DNA of 59,467 nt from Campylobacteraceae bacterium. Its GTDB lineage: Bacteria; Campylobacterota; Campylobacteria; Campylobacterales; Sulfurovaceae. The stretch covers positions 1 through 59,467 of the forward strand of contig JALVXD010000053.1 in NCBI GenBank assembly GCA_027038295.1, in the 5' to 3' direction. Made by a program: the position numbers and the translations under genes. Below, one piece after another: positions 7,307-14,645 of the stretch (within the stretch, counting starts at the first letter, position 1; each line of letters begins with the position of its first letter). The notes under the pieces are model-generated. The model made no database searches and was not told where the DNA came from. It saw only the letters and a list, made by a program, of their open reading frames with translations.

Positions 7307-9574
7307 ATGCAAAACTACATAAAATTTCTACAAAAGTTCAGATGGGTTATAGCCTTTGCTGTACCCCTTATTGTTTTTGCTTTAGCTTCAAGTTTAAAGC
7401 ATGTTGAAATGGATGGAAGCTATCGTATTTGGTTTGGTGAAGATTCAAAAATCTTAACCGATTACGATGACTTCCGTAAAACTTTTGGGAACGATGATGG
7501 CGTGGTGATAGTATTTAAAGACAAGAATGGAATCTTTAACAAAAAAGCACTCTCTTCTATTGAGCGAATTACTGATGCTCTGTGGAAAACAAAGTATATA
7601 GCCAGAGTGGACTCTTTGACCAACTATCAGTATGTACATGCTAATCCTGATGAACCAGATGATATTGTGGTAGAGGATTTTATTAAAAACATAGATAAGG
7701 CTACTCCTAAATATTTAGAAGAGCGAAAGTTTATAGCAACTCATGACCCCTTGGTGGTCAATGCTTTTATCTCTAAAGATGGAACCACTACCATGATATC
7801 GGCTCGTTTAACACCAAAAGTCAATGATGAGTCAGATAAAAGTTTAGAGATTATGGAGTATATAGATAAAATTTTAGCTCCAGAAGTAGAGAAGACAGGT
7901 TATAAATATTGGGTCAATGGTGGACCAGCACTTAACAAAGCGTTTGTCGTGATAGGAACAAATGATGCAATGACTTTTACACCACTAATATTATTAGCCT
8001 CTATGATTTTACTCTTTTTACTTTTTCGTAGAGTTTCAGGCTCACTGATTCCTATTGGTGTGGTTATTTTTACCTTTTTAACGGTATTAGCTGTTCAAGT
8101 GTTGTTGGGTTATAAACTCAATAACTTTACAGCAAACTTACCCGTTTTTGTGGTTGCCATTGGGATTGCCGATGCTGTGCATATTTATAGCATATGGTTA
8201 CTCTACAGACAAGAAGGAGAGGAGAATGAGGAGGCTGTCTTCCATAGTCTAAAAAGAAATTTCTTACCAATCTTTCTAACCTCTCTTACTACAGCTATAG
8301 GCTTTGCTACTTTGATTATATCTGAAGTGATTCCAGTTTTAACTTTGGGCATTGCTACTGCTTCGGGTGCTGTTTTGGCATTTATTATCTCTGTGGTATG
8401 GATGCCATCTATTCTTCTTATCCTGAACAAGCCTATTAAAAAAGGGGCGATAGAAACGGTTAAAGAGAAAAAAACTTTAGGTTATGGAAAATTTATCGTT
8501 AAAAATAATAAAAAGATTATTCTTATTACTACAGCCATATTTGTTTTCTTAGGAGCAGGGCTGTTTAAAGTAAAGGTAGACTCCAACACCATTCGATACT
8601 TTGACAAGAGTGTAGAAATACGTAAGTCTACAGAGTTTATGATGAAAAATTTAACGGGACCTATGGCATACGAGATAGTCGTAGATTCTAAAGTAAAAAA
8701 TGGAATAAAAGACCCAAAATTTATGAAAACCGTAGAGTCTTTCTATAAAGATTTTCAATCCAAATTCCCAGCTGTTCAGCACTTAGCTTCACTAATGGAT
8801 ACAGTCAAACGTTTTAACAAAGTAGTAGATGGTAGAGATGAGCTTCCAAAGAGTCAAAACCTTATAGCCCAATATTTACTTCTGTACTCACTCTCACTCC
8901 CACAAGGAATGGAGATAAACGATAAGATGGATATTGACGAGCAGAAGTTACGTATTACAGGACAAGTGGACATAGTAGATACCTCTAAAGATTTGGAGAT
9001 GATGCAGTATGTTGAAGATTGGTGGGCAAAAACAGACTACTCTGCTACCGTGCAAGGTCAAACAGCCATGTTTGCACACATGCAAGAGGATGTAACCAAT
9101 ACACTTATATACTCTTTGAGTTTGGCTATTTTCTTTGTGACATTGGTGATGCTTATGATTTTTAAACGTCTTAAGCTTTTATGGGTTTTTATCTTACCCA
9201 ATATTTTACCAGTTATCTTAGTTGTAGGTCTTATGGGCTGGATAGGCATTAACATAGACATTGGTGTAGCCATAGCAGGAGCCATCATCATCGGTGTGGC
9301 TGTTGATGATACCATTCACTTTTTGGTCAAATATTTTGACGCAAAAAAACGTGGTCTAAATATGGAAGATACCTTTGATGAAGTGCTACGATATGCAGGA
9401 AAAGCTATTTTGTTTACAACTATTATTTTAACAGTTGCCTTTTCTCTGTTTGCCTTTTCAGACTTCTCTCCAAATCAAAACTTTGGGATTGTGACTGCAT
9501 TTGCCTTGATGGTTGCATTTGTAGTTGATTTGTTGTTGCTTCCTGCATTGTTATCTTTGGCAGATAAGGAGTAG
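7307..9574 (+). CDS. MMPL/RND-superfamily exporter
   Basis: A 755-residue inner-membrane protein with the duplicated layout of the MMPL/HpnN branch. There is one TM helix near residues 14-31, a periplasmic domain, a block of five TM helices (about 218-375), then a second TM helix near 402-420, a second periplasmic domain and a second TM block (about 610-752). VVAIGIADAVHIYSIWLL and AIIIGVAVDDTIHFLVKYF are the paired TM4-type segments with conserved acidic residues used in proton coupling. No membrane-fusion protein or TolC gene is adjacent. Relatives move lipids such as hopanoids or mycolates; a lipid-like substrate is inferred from the LolA-like neighbour. The AGGAG site is at 7297-7301. Confidence 0.9.
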   Translation: MQNYIKFLQKFRWVIAFAVPLIVFALASSLKHVEMDGSYRIWFGEDSKILTDYDDFRKTFGNDDGVVIVFKDKNGIFNKKALSSIERITDALWKTKYIARVDSLTNYQYVHANPDEPDDIVVEDFIKNIDKATPKYLEERKFIATHDPLVVNAFISKDGTTTMISARLTPKVNDESDKSLEIMEYIDKILAPEVEKTGYKYWVNGGPALNKAFVVIGTNDAMTFTPLILLASMILLFLLFRRVSGSLIPIGVVIFTFLTVLAVQVLLGYKLNNFTANLPVFVVAIGIADAVHIYSIWLLYRQEGEENEEAVFHSLKRNFLPIFLTSLTTAIGFATLIISEVIPVLTLGIATASGAVLAFIISVVWMPSILLILNKPIKKGAIETVKEKKTLGYGKFIVKNNKKIILITTAIFVFLGAGLFKVKVDSNTIRYFDKSVEIRKSTEFMMKNLTGPMAYEIVVDSKVKNGIKDPKFMKTVESFYKDFQSKFPAVQHLASLMDTVKRFNKVVDGRDELPKSQNLIAQYLLLYSLSLPQGMEINDKMDIDEQKLRITGQVDIVDTSKDLEMMQYVEDWWAKTDYSATVQGQTAMFAHMQEDVTNTLIYSLSLAIFFVTLVMLMIFKRLKLLWVFILPNILPVILVVGLMGWIGINIDIGVAIAGAIIIGVAVDDTIHFLVKYFDAKKRGLNMEDTFDEVLRYAGKAILFTTIILTVAFSLFAFSDFSPNQNFGIVTAFALMVAFVVDLLLLPALLSLADKE

Positions 9575-9593
9575 TTATTTTCTGAAAATGTCA

Positions 9594-9615
9594 GGGCAGA
9601 CTGAGCTGTCTGCCC
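9594..9615. terminator. Hairpin between convergent RND and metY genes
   Basis: GGGCAGAC (9594-9601), six-base loop, GTCTGCCC (9608-9615): a perfect 8-bp GC-rich stem between two convergent genes. It is best explained as a bidirectional terminator. It lacks both a clean T-tract and a GTAG head, so it could also be a decayed REP unit. Confidence 0.55.
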
Positions 9616-9622
9616 AATATGT

Positions 9623-10882
9623 TTACCCTAATGCTTTTTCTAAATCAGCAATTAAATCTTCCGTATCTTCTAATCCTACGGATAACCTTATAAGTCCAGC
9701 AGGAATACCAGCATCTATAAGCTCTTGTGCTGAGAGTTGTTGATGGGTTGTACTTGCAGGGTGAGTTATGATTGATTTACTATCTCCAATATTTACAACT
9801 ACTTTAAAAATATCTGTAGCATCTGCTATAGCTTGAGCCTCCTCTTTGGTTTCAACCTCAAATGAGAGAAGTCCCGATTGACCTTTTGGGAAGTACTTTT
9901 GAGCTAAGGCATAATTACTGTTTGATTCCAATCCAGGGTAGTTTACTTTTTTTACTTTTGGATGGCTCTCTAAGTATTTTGCAATTTTTAAAGCAGAGCT
10001 TGAGTGTTGTTTCATTCTAAGAGGTAGAGTCTCTAAGCCTTGAATATAGAGCCATGAGTTAAATGGACTAGGTGTTGCACCAAGGTCACGAAGTAGGGCA
10101 AGGCGAATTCTTAAGGTAAAGAGGGGGAGAGGTAGGTCAGAGTAGATCAACCCATGGTAGCTTTCATCTGGTTCATTAAAGTGAGCGTAACGAGGGTTCC
10201 CTTTAATCTTCTCAACCAAATTTTCTCTCTCTATCACTATTCCCCCAATAGCAAGACCTTGACCAGTGGTATATTTACTCGCACTATGAACCACAACATC
10301 ACAAGCTAAAGTAAGTGGCTTACAGTAGATAGGTGTGGCTACGGTGTTGTCTACACAGGTAATAATGTTGTGTTTTTCTGCAATGGCTACAATGGTTTCA
10401 AAATCTGCCACATCAATGCTTGGGTTGGTAATGCTTTCAAAAAGAATAATTTTTGTTTTTTCATCAATCAATGCTTCTATTTGAGAAGGTTCATTTATAT
10501 TAAAGTAACGCGTCTCAATACCAAAGCGTTTAATGGTATGACCCGTTAACGTGGTTGTCCCCCCATAAACTTGTTTGGCTACGATAATGTTGTCCCCAGC
10601 TTCAGCTACATTGGCAATAGCATAAAAAATAGCAGCCATTCCAGATGCTGTTCCTACAGCTCCACCACCATGCTCTAAAGCATTAAAACGTTTTTCAAAA
10701 ACATCAGTTGTAGGATTCATTAATCGAGTATAAATATTCCCCAACTCTTTCAGTGCAAAAAGATTTGCTGCATGTTCCGTATCTCTAAATTCATAAGCTG
10801 TAGTTTGATAGATAGGCACAGCCATAGTTCCTTGTGCATCTTTTTCATATCCTGCATGGATAGCGAGTGTCTGTTCTTGCAT
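9623..10882 (-). CDS. metY: O-acetylhomoserine aminocarboxypropyltransferase (sulfhydrylase)
   Basis: A PLP enzyme of 419 residues, typical for MetY. It makes homocysteine directly from O-acetylhomoserine and sulfide in the methionine pathway, in the cytoplasm. The N-terminal TLAIHAGYEKD, YTRLMNPTTDVFEKR, the phosphate-binding SGMAAIFYAI, VDNTVATP and the lysine-bearing SASKYTTGQG are Cys/Met-metabolism PLP enzyme signatures. The about 60-residue insertion relative to MetB/MetC (GNPRYAHFNEPDESYHGL region) is characteristic of the MetY branch. It is a single gene, convergent with the RND exporter. Direct sulfhydrylation suits a sulfide-exposed lifestyle (inference). Confidence 0.93.
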   Translation of the reverse strand: MQEQTLAIHAGYEKDAQGTMAVPIYQTTAYEFRDTEHAANLFALKELGNIYTRLMNPTTDVFEKRFNALEHGGGAVGTASGMAAIFYAIANVAEAGDNIIVAKQVYGGTTTLTGHTIKRFGIETRYFNINEPSQIEALIDEKTKIILFESITNPSIDVADFETIVAIAEKHNIITCVDNTVATPIYCKPLTLACDVVVHSASKYTTGQGLAIGGIVIERENLVEKIKGNPRYAHFNEPDESYHGLIYSDLPLPLFTLRIRLALLRDLGATPSPFNSWLYIQGLETLPLRMKQHSSSALKIAKYLESHPKVKKVNYPGLESNSNYALAQKYFPKGQSGLLSFEVETKEEAQAIADATDIFKVVVNIGDSKSIITHPASTTHQQLSAQELIDAGIPAGLIRLSVGLEDTEDLIADLEKALG

Positions 10883-10937
10883 AGTAAATCCTTATAACCT
10901 GAGTTTATATTTGAAACGATTATAACTAAATATTTGT

Positions 10938-11543
10938 TTACAGTTTCCACTCTAGCTTATTAATATCTACTTTTTTATTTTCAAATGGTTCAATTATAGC
11001 TTGAATTTCATTAAGTTTATAGTGCAAAGGAAAACCAATAGTGGAGTTTTTTGCTGTACTTTCTAAAATATAGTATTTTTTGCCATTGACATAGAGACCT
11101 TTTTTAAAGTGATTGAGATGAACTTCATCAAGAGAGACGATAACAAAAATATGTTTTGGTACGAGTACAAAATAACTCTCTATTTTTAACTCATGAAGTA
11201 GAGATATAAGAAGGTTACTCTTATCATCACAGTCACCAAAGTTCATCTGAATGGTTTTTTGTGGAGAGTGTGCTTGAAAATTATTAATTTTATAAGGAAT
11301 ATTTGTAATATAATTTAAAATAGTTTGAACACGACATAGGTTAGTTTTACAGTGTTTTGTCAATTCATGAGCCATTTTTTCAATATAAGGTGAGTCACTA
11401 GTACTGTTAATGTAGATTCCATCATTAGTCGATATGTGCCGACGATTAACAATAGTAATGGCTTTTGAAAAGAGATAAAGAAAATATAGAGCAGAAATGC
11501 CCAAAACAATCTTGGCGAATGTTTGAGCAAATTTAGATTGCAT
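10938..11543 (-). CDS. Membrane-anchored transglutaminase-like protein
   Basis: A 201-residue protein with one N-terminal TM helix (about residues 10-28), then a transglutaminase/papain-like domain. The candidate triad is Cys in FGDCDDKSNLL, His in VPKHIFVIVS and an acidic residue in YILESTAKN. The DCDDKS motif is shared by bacterial transglutaminase-like proteases and amidases. Orientation suggests the domain lies outside the inner membrane. Its stop-proximal neighbour is metY; its start abuts the ridA stop codon (11543), so it is likely translated from the ridA transcript. Substrate unknown. Confidence 0.75.
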   Translation of the reverse strand: MQSKFAQTFAKIVLGISALYFLYLFSKAITIVNRRHISTNDGIYINSTSDSPYIEKMAHELTKHCKTNLCRVQTILNYITNIPYKINNFQAHSPQKTIQMNFGDCDDKSNLLISLLHELKIESYFVLVPKHIFVIVSLDEVHLNHFKKGLYVNGKKYYILESTAKNSTIGFPLHYKLNEIQAIIEPFENKKVDINKLEWKL

Positions 11544-11932
11544 TAGATAGGATAGTCTGCATTAGCAATCGCCATGCATTCAATCTCTATAAGTACATTT
11601 TTAGGTAAAGTTTTAACGGCAATGGTACTACGAGCTGGTTTATGATGACCAAAGTAGTGAGAATAAACTTCATTTACTTTATCAAAATCATCCATATCTG
11701 TTAAGAAAATAGTTGTTTTTACAACATCATTAAAGTGGGCATTTGCAGCTTCAAGTACATAAAAAAGATTTTTCATAACTTGGTGAGCTTGATTGACTAC
11801 ATCTGTAGCTTCAACAACTCCTTTTTCATTCATAGGGATTTGTCCTGATGTATATATCATACCGTTAGCTACTACTGCTTGTGAATATGGTCCTATGGCT
11901 GCTGGTGCTTCTTTTGTTGAAATGAATTTCAT
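11543..11932 (-). CDS. ridA: RidA family enamine/imine deaminase
   Basis: A 129-residue YjgF/YER057c/UK114 protein that hydrolyses reactive 2-aminoacrylate-type intermediates made by PLP enzymes. Family signatures are EAPAAIGPYSQAV, NGMIYTSGQIPM, the catalytic arginine in KPARSTIAVKTLPKNVLIEIECMA, and a trimer-forming length. It lies upstream of a transglutaminase-like gene and, further on, metY, a PLP enzyme. That proximity fits its detoxifying role, although a functional link is only inferred. Confidence 0.95.
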   Translation of the reverse strand: MKFISTKEAPAAIGPYSQAVVANGMIYTSGQIPMNEKGVVEATDVVNQAHQVMKNLFYVLEAANAHFNDVVKTTIFLTDMDDFDKVNEVYSHYFGHHKPARSTIAVKTLPKNVLIEIECMAIANADYPI

Positions 11933-11953
11933 TAATTGTTTTCCTTTGTAGTG

Positions 11954-12289
11954 TTATTTGCTTTCATAAAAGACATAAGAGGTAGAATAGTCTGAAAATT
12001 CAAAATATACTTTCTGCTCCCCTGCATCTTTTTTACCATTAAAGTTTTTGTCATCATATCCATATCCAAAACGGTAAGGACGTTGAGTATCGACATCTGT
12101 TCCTGAAGCTGTGGTTAGTTTATCAATTTTAATAAATCGTTTGACCAATTTATTTCCTGCATAAATATCAAGTGTTCCATTTGTTCCTGTCCAGTTTTGG
12201 ATAGAACGGCTAAGTTTATTTTGGGTCTCTTGTGTACAACCCACAAAGAGTCCAAGAAAGAGTGTAAGCGTAAGTAATTTCAATTTCAT
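11954..12289 (-). CDS. Small hypothetical lipoprotein
   Basis: A 111-residue protein with a lipoprotein signal peptide; the lipobox is LFVGC with the cysteine near residue 18. The mature part is about 93 residues and predicted beta-rich (LDIYAGNKLVKRFIKIDKLTTASG, YRFGYGYDD, KVYFEFSDYSTSYVFYES). It includes an Asp/Asn-rich turn DDKNFNGKKDAGE that resembles a calcium-binding loop without a clear EF-hand partner. I do not recognise a family. It is 21 bp upstream of ridA on the same strand. Confidence 0.75.
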   Translation of the reverse strand: MKLKLLTLTLFLGLFVGCTQETQNKLSRSIQNWTGTNGTLDIYAGNKLVKRFIKIDKLTTASGTDVDTQRPYRFGYGYDDKNFNGKKDAGEQKVYFEFSDYSTSYVFYESK

Positions 12290-12350
12290 AATTATATTGT
12301 CCTTGTTTAATTATTTTGTTATTTTATCACAATATGTTTTAAGCATAATA

Positions 12351-13028
12351 CTAATTTGTTGGCATATTGAACTTTTGTGTAATTAACTCACCCTCTTTAT
12401 TAAAGTAGAGATAGTAAAGCTTGTCTTTTACAATAGGTAAATTGGCTAAATATCTAATGGCTAAGTTTGATTGAAGTGAAGCGATATGCATCACCATAGG
12501 AGCAATATTTCCTCCTACTTTATGGTCTGACTGGTTAAAAACTTGAAAAGAGGCTTTATCAAAAAAACAGACTTGTCCATTAAATTCTTCAACAGAACCG
12601 TAGACCCAAGGAGTAGTTGTTGCTTTTGCATGATTGTCTATCTCTTGTCTAACTAAAAGATTATCGGTAGCATCTAAAATTAAATCATATTCAATATTTA
12701 GATTTTTAAACTCTTCAAACTTCATTAAATAAGCATTGGTTTTGATAAATGGATTTTTATCTTTTATAAGCTCTACGACTACTTTGGCTTTATATTGACC
12801 ATCATCTTTTAATTTAAAAGCGATTTGCCTATGAATATTGTGAAGAGCTATTGTATCAAAATCAACCATATCTATTTGACCAATTCCTGATGTTCCTAGA
12901 GCCATAGCAAGGCTACAACCAAGACCACCAGAACCGATAATGGCAATTTTTTTCTCTTGGAGTAGGGCTTGTCTCTCTTCTCCCCAAAGCTGAATTTGTC
13001 TGTTAAAATATTCTTCTGTAGTTATCAT
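12351..13028 (-). CDS. ThiF/MoeB/HesA-family adenylyltransferase (E1-like)
   Basis: A 225-residue single-domain E1-like enzyme that adenylates the C-terminal Gly of a small sulfur-carrier protein such as ThiS or MoaD. The nucleotide-binding motif IIGSGGLGCS, the acidic VDFDTIALHNIHRQ stretch and the ATDN segment are clear. The paired CxxC zinc motifs of MoeB are absent; only one cysteine (QVCFF) lies in the corresponding region, and no rhodanese domain follows. Its carrier protein is not nearby, so thiamine or molybdopterin use cannot be decided. Confidence 0.82.
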   Translation of the reverse strand: MITTEEYFNRQIQLWGEERQALLQEKKIAIIGSGGLGCSLAMALGTSGIGQIDMVDFDTIALHNIHRQIAFKLKDDGQYKAKVVVELIKDKNPFIKTNAYLMKFEEFKNLNIEYDLILDATDNLLVRQEIDNHAKATTTPWVYGSVEEFNGQVCFFDKASFQVFNQSDHKVGGNIAPMVMHIASLQSNLAIRYLANLPIVKDKLYYLYFNKEGELITQKFNMPTN

Positions 13029-13054
13029 GACGCTAGTTTAGCAAAAATAAACTC

Positions 13055-13078
13055 GTAGGGTGCTGTTTTCAACGCACC
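13055..13078. repeat. Single REP-like unit upstream of the thiF-like gene
   Basis: GTAG (13055-13058) followed by GGTGC, a bulged T, GTT, loop TTC, AAC and GCACC (13059-13078). The outer stem matches the start of the 7200 family. No inverted partner is visible nearby, so it is a solitary or decayed unit. It lies 27 bp from the start codon of the minus-strand ThiF-like gene. Confidence 0.5.
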
Positions 13079-13160
13079 ATATAATAAAATCGGTACAAAA
13101 AGTATACTTCTTCCGAAATGGTTCTTTATATTGAGTTGTTTTGATTAAAAAAAGAAGCTA

Positions 13161-13237
13161 TGGCGCGGTGGACGAGACTCGAACTCGCGACCCCCTGCGT
13201 GACAGGCAGGTATTCTAACCAACTGAACTACCACCGC
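13161..13237 (-). tRNA. tRNA-Asp (GTC), promoter-distal copy
   Basis: The 77-base cloverleaf read on the minus strand begins GCGGTGGTAGTTCAG and ends in encoded CCA. The acceptor GCGGTGG pairs with CCACCGC. The anticodon loop CTGTCAC gives GTC. It is the last gene of the array and identical to the copy at 13840-13916. Confidence 0.97.
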
Positions 13238-13284
13238 ACCGATAAAGAAAAAATGTAAAAGCCACTAAAAAAGTAACAAGTTAC

Positions 13285-13311
13285 GTGAGCCGTCTGCTGA
13301 AGACAACTTTA
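13285..13311. repeat. tRNA trailer box, copy 1
   Basis: This is one of four copies of a roughly 27-base box in the tRNA array. On the transcript it follows the CCA of tRNA-Val and forms TGTCT-TCAGC-AGACG, then a second small palindrome GTAAC-TT-GTTAC. Other copies are near 13541, 13675 and 13806. Confidence 0.7.
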
Positions 13312-13387
13312 TGGTGGTCGCTACAAGACTCGAACTTGTGACATCTACCTTGTAAGGGTAGCGCTCTACCAACTGAGCTAAGCGACC
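13312..13387 (-). tRNA. tRNA-Val (TAC), copy 1
   Basis: A 76-base gene with acceptor GGTCGCT/AGCGACC and encoded CCA. The anticodon loop CTTACAA gives TAC, which reads GTA/GTG codons. The sequence is identical to the copy at 13569-13644, pointing to recent duplication or gene conversion. Confidence 0.97.
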
Positions 13388-13418
13388 GTATATTATTGTT
13401 TTAATTTAAAGGAAACTT

Positions 13419-13494
13419 TGGCGACCCCTAAAGGATTTGAACCTTTGTTTTTGCGATGAAAACGCAATATCCTTGGCCACTAGATGAAAGGGTC
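13419..13494 (-). tRNA. tRNA-Glu (TTC)
   Basis: A 76-base gene with acceptor GACCCTT/AGGGGTC (one G-T pair), D-arm CATCTAGTGG typical of glutamate tRNAs, anticodon loop TTTTCAT (TTC) and encoded CCA. It lies between the two valine copies and is the only single-copy gene in the array. Its trailer lacks the box seen behind its neighbours. Confidence 0.95.
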
Positions 13495-13540
13495 ATCTTG
13501 ACCGAACAATAACAAAAATGTTAAAAACAAAATAAATTTT

Positions 13541-13567
13541 GTGAGCCGTCTGCTAAAGACAACTTTA
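13541..13567. repeat. tRNA trailer box, copy 2
   Basis: GTGAGCCGTCTGCTAAAGAC (plus strand) and following bases, directly after the CCA of the second tRNA-Val in transcript orientation. It differs from copy 1 at one visible position in the box. Confidence 0.7.
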
Positions 13568-13568
13568 A

Positions 13569-13644
13569 TGGTGGTCGCTACAAGACTCGAACTTGTGACA
13601 TCTACCTTGTAAGGGTAGCGCTCTACCAACTGAGCTAAGCGACC
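13569..13644 (-). tRNA. tRNA-Val (TAC), copy 2
   Basis: Identical in sequence to 13312-13387, with anticodon TAC and encoded CCA. The flanking trailer box is also duplicated, so the duplicated unit was tRNA plus trailer. Confidence 0.97.
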
Positions 13645-13674
13645 AAAATTTTTGCTCTAATATGAAACAAGTTT

Positions 13675-13702
13675 CATGAGCTGTCTGTTGAAGACAATAT
13701 TT
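13675..13702. repeat. tRNA trailer box, copy 3
   Basis: CATGAGCTGTCTGTTGAAGA and following bases lie in the trailer of tRNA-Lys copy 1. The adjacent TGAAAC-AA-GTTTCA (13662-13675) forms the second small hairpin. Confidence 0.7.
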
Positions 13703-13709
13703 ATAATTG

Positions 13710-13785
13710 TGGTGACCCTTCATGGATTCGAACCATGGGCCCACTCCTTAAAAGGGAGTTGCTCTACCAACTGAGCTAAAAGGTC
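13710..13785 (-). tRNA. tRNA-Lys (TTT), copy 1
   Basis: A 76-base gene beginning GACCTTTTAGCTCAG. The anticodon loop CTTTTAA gives TTT, and CCA is encoded. It is identical to the copy at 13944-14019. Confidence 0.97.
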
Positions 13786-13805
13786 ATAAAATGAAACTTA
13801 TATTT

Positions 13806-13832
13806 CATGAGCTGTCTGTTGAAGACAACTTT
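13806..13832. repeat. tRNA trailer box, copy 4
   Basis: CATGAGCTGTCTGTTGAAGA and following bases lie in the trailer of the promoter-proximal tRNA-Asp, next to a TGAAA/TTTCA palindrome. Confidence 0.7.
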
Positions 13833-13839
13833 AATATAG

Positions 13840-13916
13840 TGGCGCGGTGGACGAGACTCGAACTCGCGACCCCCTGCGTGACAGGCAGGTATTCTAACCA
13901 ACTGAACTACCACCGC
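13840..13916 (-). tRNA. tRNA-Asp (GTC), promoter-proximal copy
   Basis: A 77-base gene with anticodon GTC and encoded CCA, identical to 13161-13237. The two Asp copies have different trailers: this one carries the box, while the promoter-distal copy runs into an unrelated sequence at the end of the array. Confidence 0.97.
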
Positions 13917-13943
13917 ATATCTAAAAACACTATATTGTATAAA

Positions 13944-14019
13944 TGGTGACCCTTCATGGATTCGAACCATGGGCCCACTCCTTAAAAGGGAGTTGCTCTA
14001 CCAACTGAGCTAAAAGGTC
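13944..14019 (-). tRNA. tRNA-Lys (TTT), promoter-proximal copy
   Basis: This is the first gene of the array on the transcript, with anticodon TTT and encoded CCA. About 28 bases of leader separate it from the predicted transcription start behind the consensus promoter at 14055-14083. Confidence 0.97.
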
Positions 14020-14054
14020 ACATTTTTAACTTACCTTTGCGATAAGTGGACGGA

Positions 14055-14083
14055 ATTATAGCCTATGATAAATTATATGTCAA
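14055..14083 (-). promoter_or_regulatory. Perfect sigma-70 consensus promoter of the tRNA array
   Basis: On the minus strand TTGACA (14083-14078) is followed by exactly 17 bases and TATAAT (14060-14055). This is full consensus, rare in these genomes, whose -35 boxes are usually weak. The bases after the -10 box read TCCGTCC, a GC-rich discriminator of the type linked to stringent (ppGpp) control of stable RNA promoters. Confidence 0.88.
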
Positions 14084-14098
14084 GAGTTTTTTGATAAA

Positions 14099-14578
14099 TT
14101 ACAAATTATTTTTAAAAAGGGCTATGGCTGTATCAGTTGCTTGTTCTTGAATAGCCTCTCTATCTCCTACAAAAAGATGATGTTCTACTATTAGCTTATT
14201 TTTTATATAGACTCCTAAATAGACAGTCCCTACAGGTTTTTCATCTGTTCCACCTGTTGGTCCTGCTATGCCACTAACAGCTATGCTATGGTCTGCATTT
14301 GCCATTTTTTTAATACCTTTAAGCATCTCTTCCACACACTCTGCACTGACAGCACCATATTTTATGAGTATCTCTTCTTTTACTCCTAACCATGATGATT
14401 TTATCTCATTGGCATAACTGACAACAGAACCATTTAATACAGAAGATGCTCCTGATATGGCTGTAAAAGCTGAGGCGATGCGTCCACCTGTGCAAGACTC
14501 GGCAAAGGTTATGGTTTGATTTCTCTCTTTTAAAGTTTCTATTATATACATTGTGTTTTGTGTTGTATTATTTTTCAT
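14099..14578 (-). CDS. pncC: Nicotinamide-nucleotide amidase, CinA C-terminal domain only
   Basis: Converts nicotinamide mononucleotide to nicotinate mononucleotide for NAD recycling. The protein is the stand-alone CinA C-terminal domain, 159 residues from ATG 14578 (MKNNTTQ). An upstream in-frame ATG at 14617 would run into the ileS promoter region, so I prefer the shorter form. Signatures are TFAESCTGGRIASAFTAISGASS with the catalytic serine, VVSYANEIK and AVSGIAGPTGG. The N-terminal molybdopterin-binding-like domain of full CinA is absent, as in E. coli PncC. It is divergent from ileS. Confidence 0.92.
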   Translation of the reverse strand: MKNNTTQNTMYIIETLKERNQTITFAESCTGGRIASAFTAISGASSVLNGSVVSYANEIKSSWLGVKEEILIKYGAVSAECVEEMLKGIKKMANADHSIAVSGIAGPTGGTDEKPVGTVYLGVYIKNKLIVEHHLFVGDREAIQEQATDTAIALFKNNL

Positions 14579-14608
14579 GCTATTATTATACACAAAACAA
14601 CTTTTAGC

Positions 14609-14614
14609 TATAAT
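14609..14614 (+). promoter_or_regulatory. -10 box upstream of ileS
   Basis: TATAAT at 14609-14614, 32 bp before the ileS start codon, with no recognisable -35 box. Only the -10 is conserved, as is common in Campylobacterota. Confidence 0.6.
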
Positions 14615-14645
14615 CACGCCAATTAATATATTAAGGTATATATCT

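Noticed and set aside
9594-9615. REP unit between the RND and metY genes
   Set aside because: The stem is good but there is no GTAG head and the convergent position fits a terminator better.
13161-14019. Possible CRISPR-like array from evenly spaced repeats
   Set aside because: The repeated units are tRNA genes and their trailers; there are no uniform spacers and no cas genes.
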